Assembly: GCA_949346185.1 (NCBI GenBank) | Contig: CASGVX010000166.1 | Location: forward strand, 1-5,239 | Direction: 5' to 3' | DNA: 5,239 bases | Source: an uncultured Lachnospiraceae bacterium | Lineage (GTDB): Bacteria; Bacillota; Clostridia; Lachnospirales; Lachnospiraceae | In this document: positions 5,206-5,239 of the stretch, piece after piece | How the letters are laid out: every line of letters starts with the position of its first letter | How positions within the stretch are numbered: position 1 is the first letter of the stretch | Made by a program: the position numbers and the translations under genes | Notes under the pieces: model-generated | What the model was told of the DNA's origin: nothing | The model's database searches: none | The model's input: the letters and a program-made list of their open reading frames with translations, nothing else

Positions 5206-5239
5206 AAAAAATATCGTGCTTTGAATAACTTCAAAGCAC
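5206..5239 (-). terminator. Hairpin plus T6 tract at the right edge, intrinsic terminator on the minus strand
   Basis: GTGCTTTGAA (5216-5225) and TTCAAAGCAC (5230-5239) are a perfect 10-bp inverted repeat with a 4-base loop, ending exactly at the last base. On the minus strand it is followed by GATA and six Ts (5211-5206), the layout of a Rho-independent terminator for a gene beyond the window. It directly abuts the ATG of the malQ fragment, so that fragment would be shielded from upstream transcription. Confidence 0.6.

Noticed and set aside
1..5239. A new defence, mobile or multi-gene system
   Set aside because: All intact genes fall into known families (GH31, carbamate kinase, DUF624, LacI, MalQ); no transposase, integrase, nuclease, toxin pair, CRISPR repeat or reverse transcriptase is visible.

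Overview
The window looks like a carbohydrate-utilisation stretch from an anaerobic Firmicute, most likely a gut-type Clostridia/Lachnospiraceae genome. This is inferred from the style of the proteins (a LacI repressor with a 'VSAFTIKDIAKIC' start, a DUF624/YesL membrane protein, a GH31 glycosidase and a carbamate kinase with a 'GHSALG' loop), from strong GGAGG-type ribosome binding sites, and from moderate-GC genes separated by AT-rich gaps. No taxonomic search was possible.

There are two converging halves. On the + strand, the C-terminal part of a GH31 alpha-glycosidase (1-1421, 5' end outside the window) is followed by a 131-bp gap. That gap holds a good extended -10 promoter embedded in a 13-bp inverted repeat, followed by an intact carbamate kinase gene (1553-2494). 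On the - strand, reading right to left, are a C-terminal fragment of a 4-alpha-glucanotransferase (MalQ; 4900-5205), a hairpin and a cluster of TGGCA motifs, a LacI-family repressor (3600-4649, probable GTG start), a DUF624/YesL-like membrane protein (2892-3506), and a frameshifted remnant of an unrecognised gene (about 2527-2843). The two halves meet around a perfect 15-bp inverted repeat at 2501-2565.

The GH31 enzyme, MalQ fragment, LacI regulator and YesL-like protein all fit uptake and breakdown of alpha-linked glucans or related oligosaccharides under a sugar-responsive repressor. Carbamate kinase belongs to a different pathway (ATP from carbamoyl phosphate). It stands without a visible carbamoyltransferase or deiminase and has its own promoter, so it is probably an independent unit.

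The most notable theme is decay: a MalQ fragment without its catalytic core, a frameshifted gene remnant, and a GH31 C-terminus that runs through an A6 tract into what looks like the ribosome binding site and start of a lost gene. I see no transposase, CRISPR array, tRNA, rRNA or convincing new multi-gene system.
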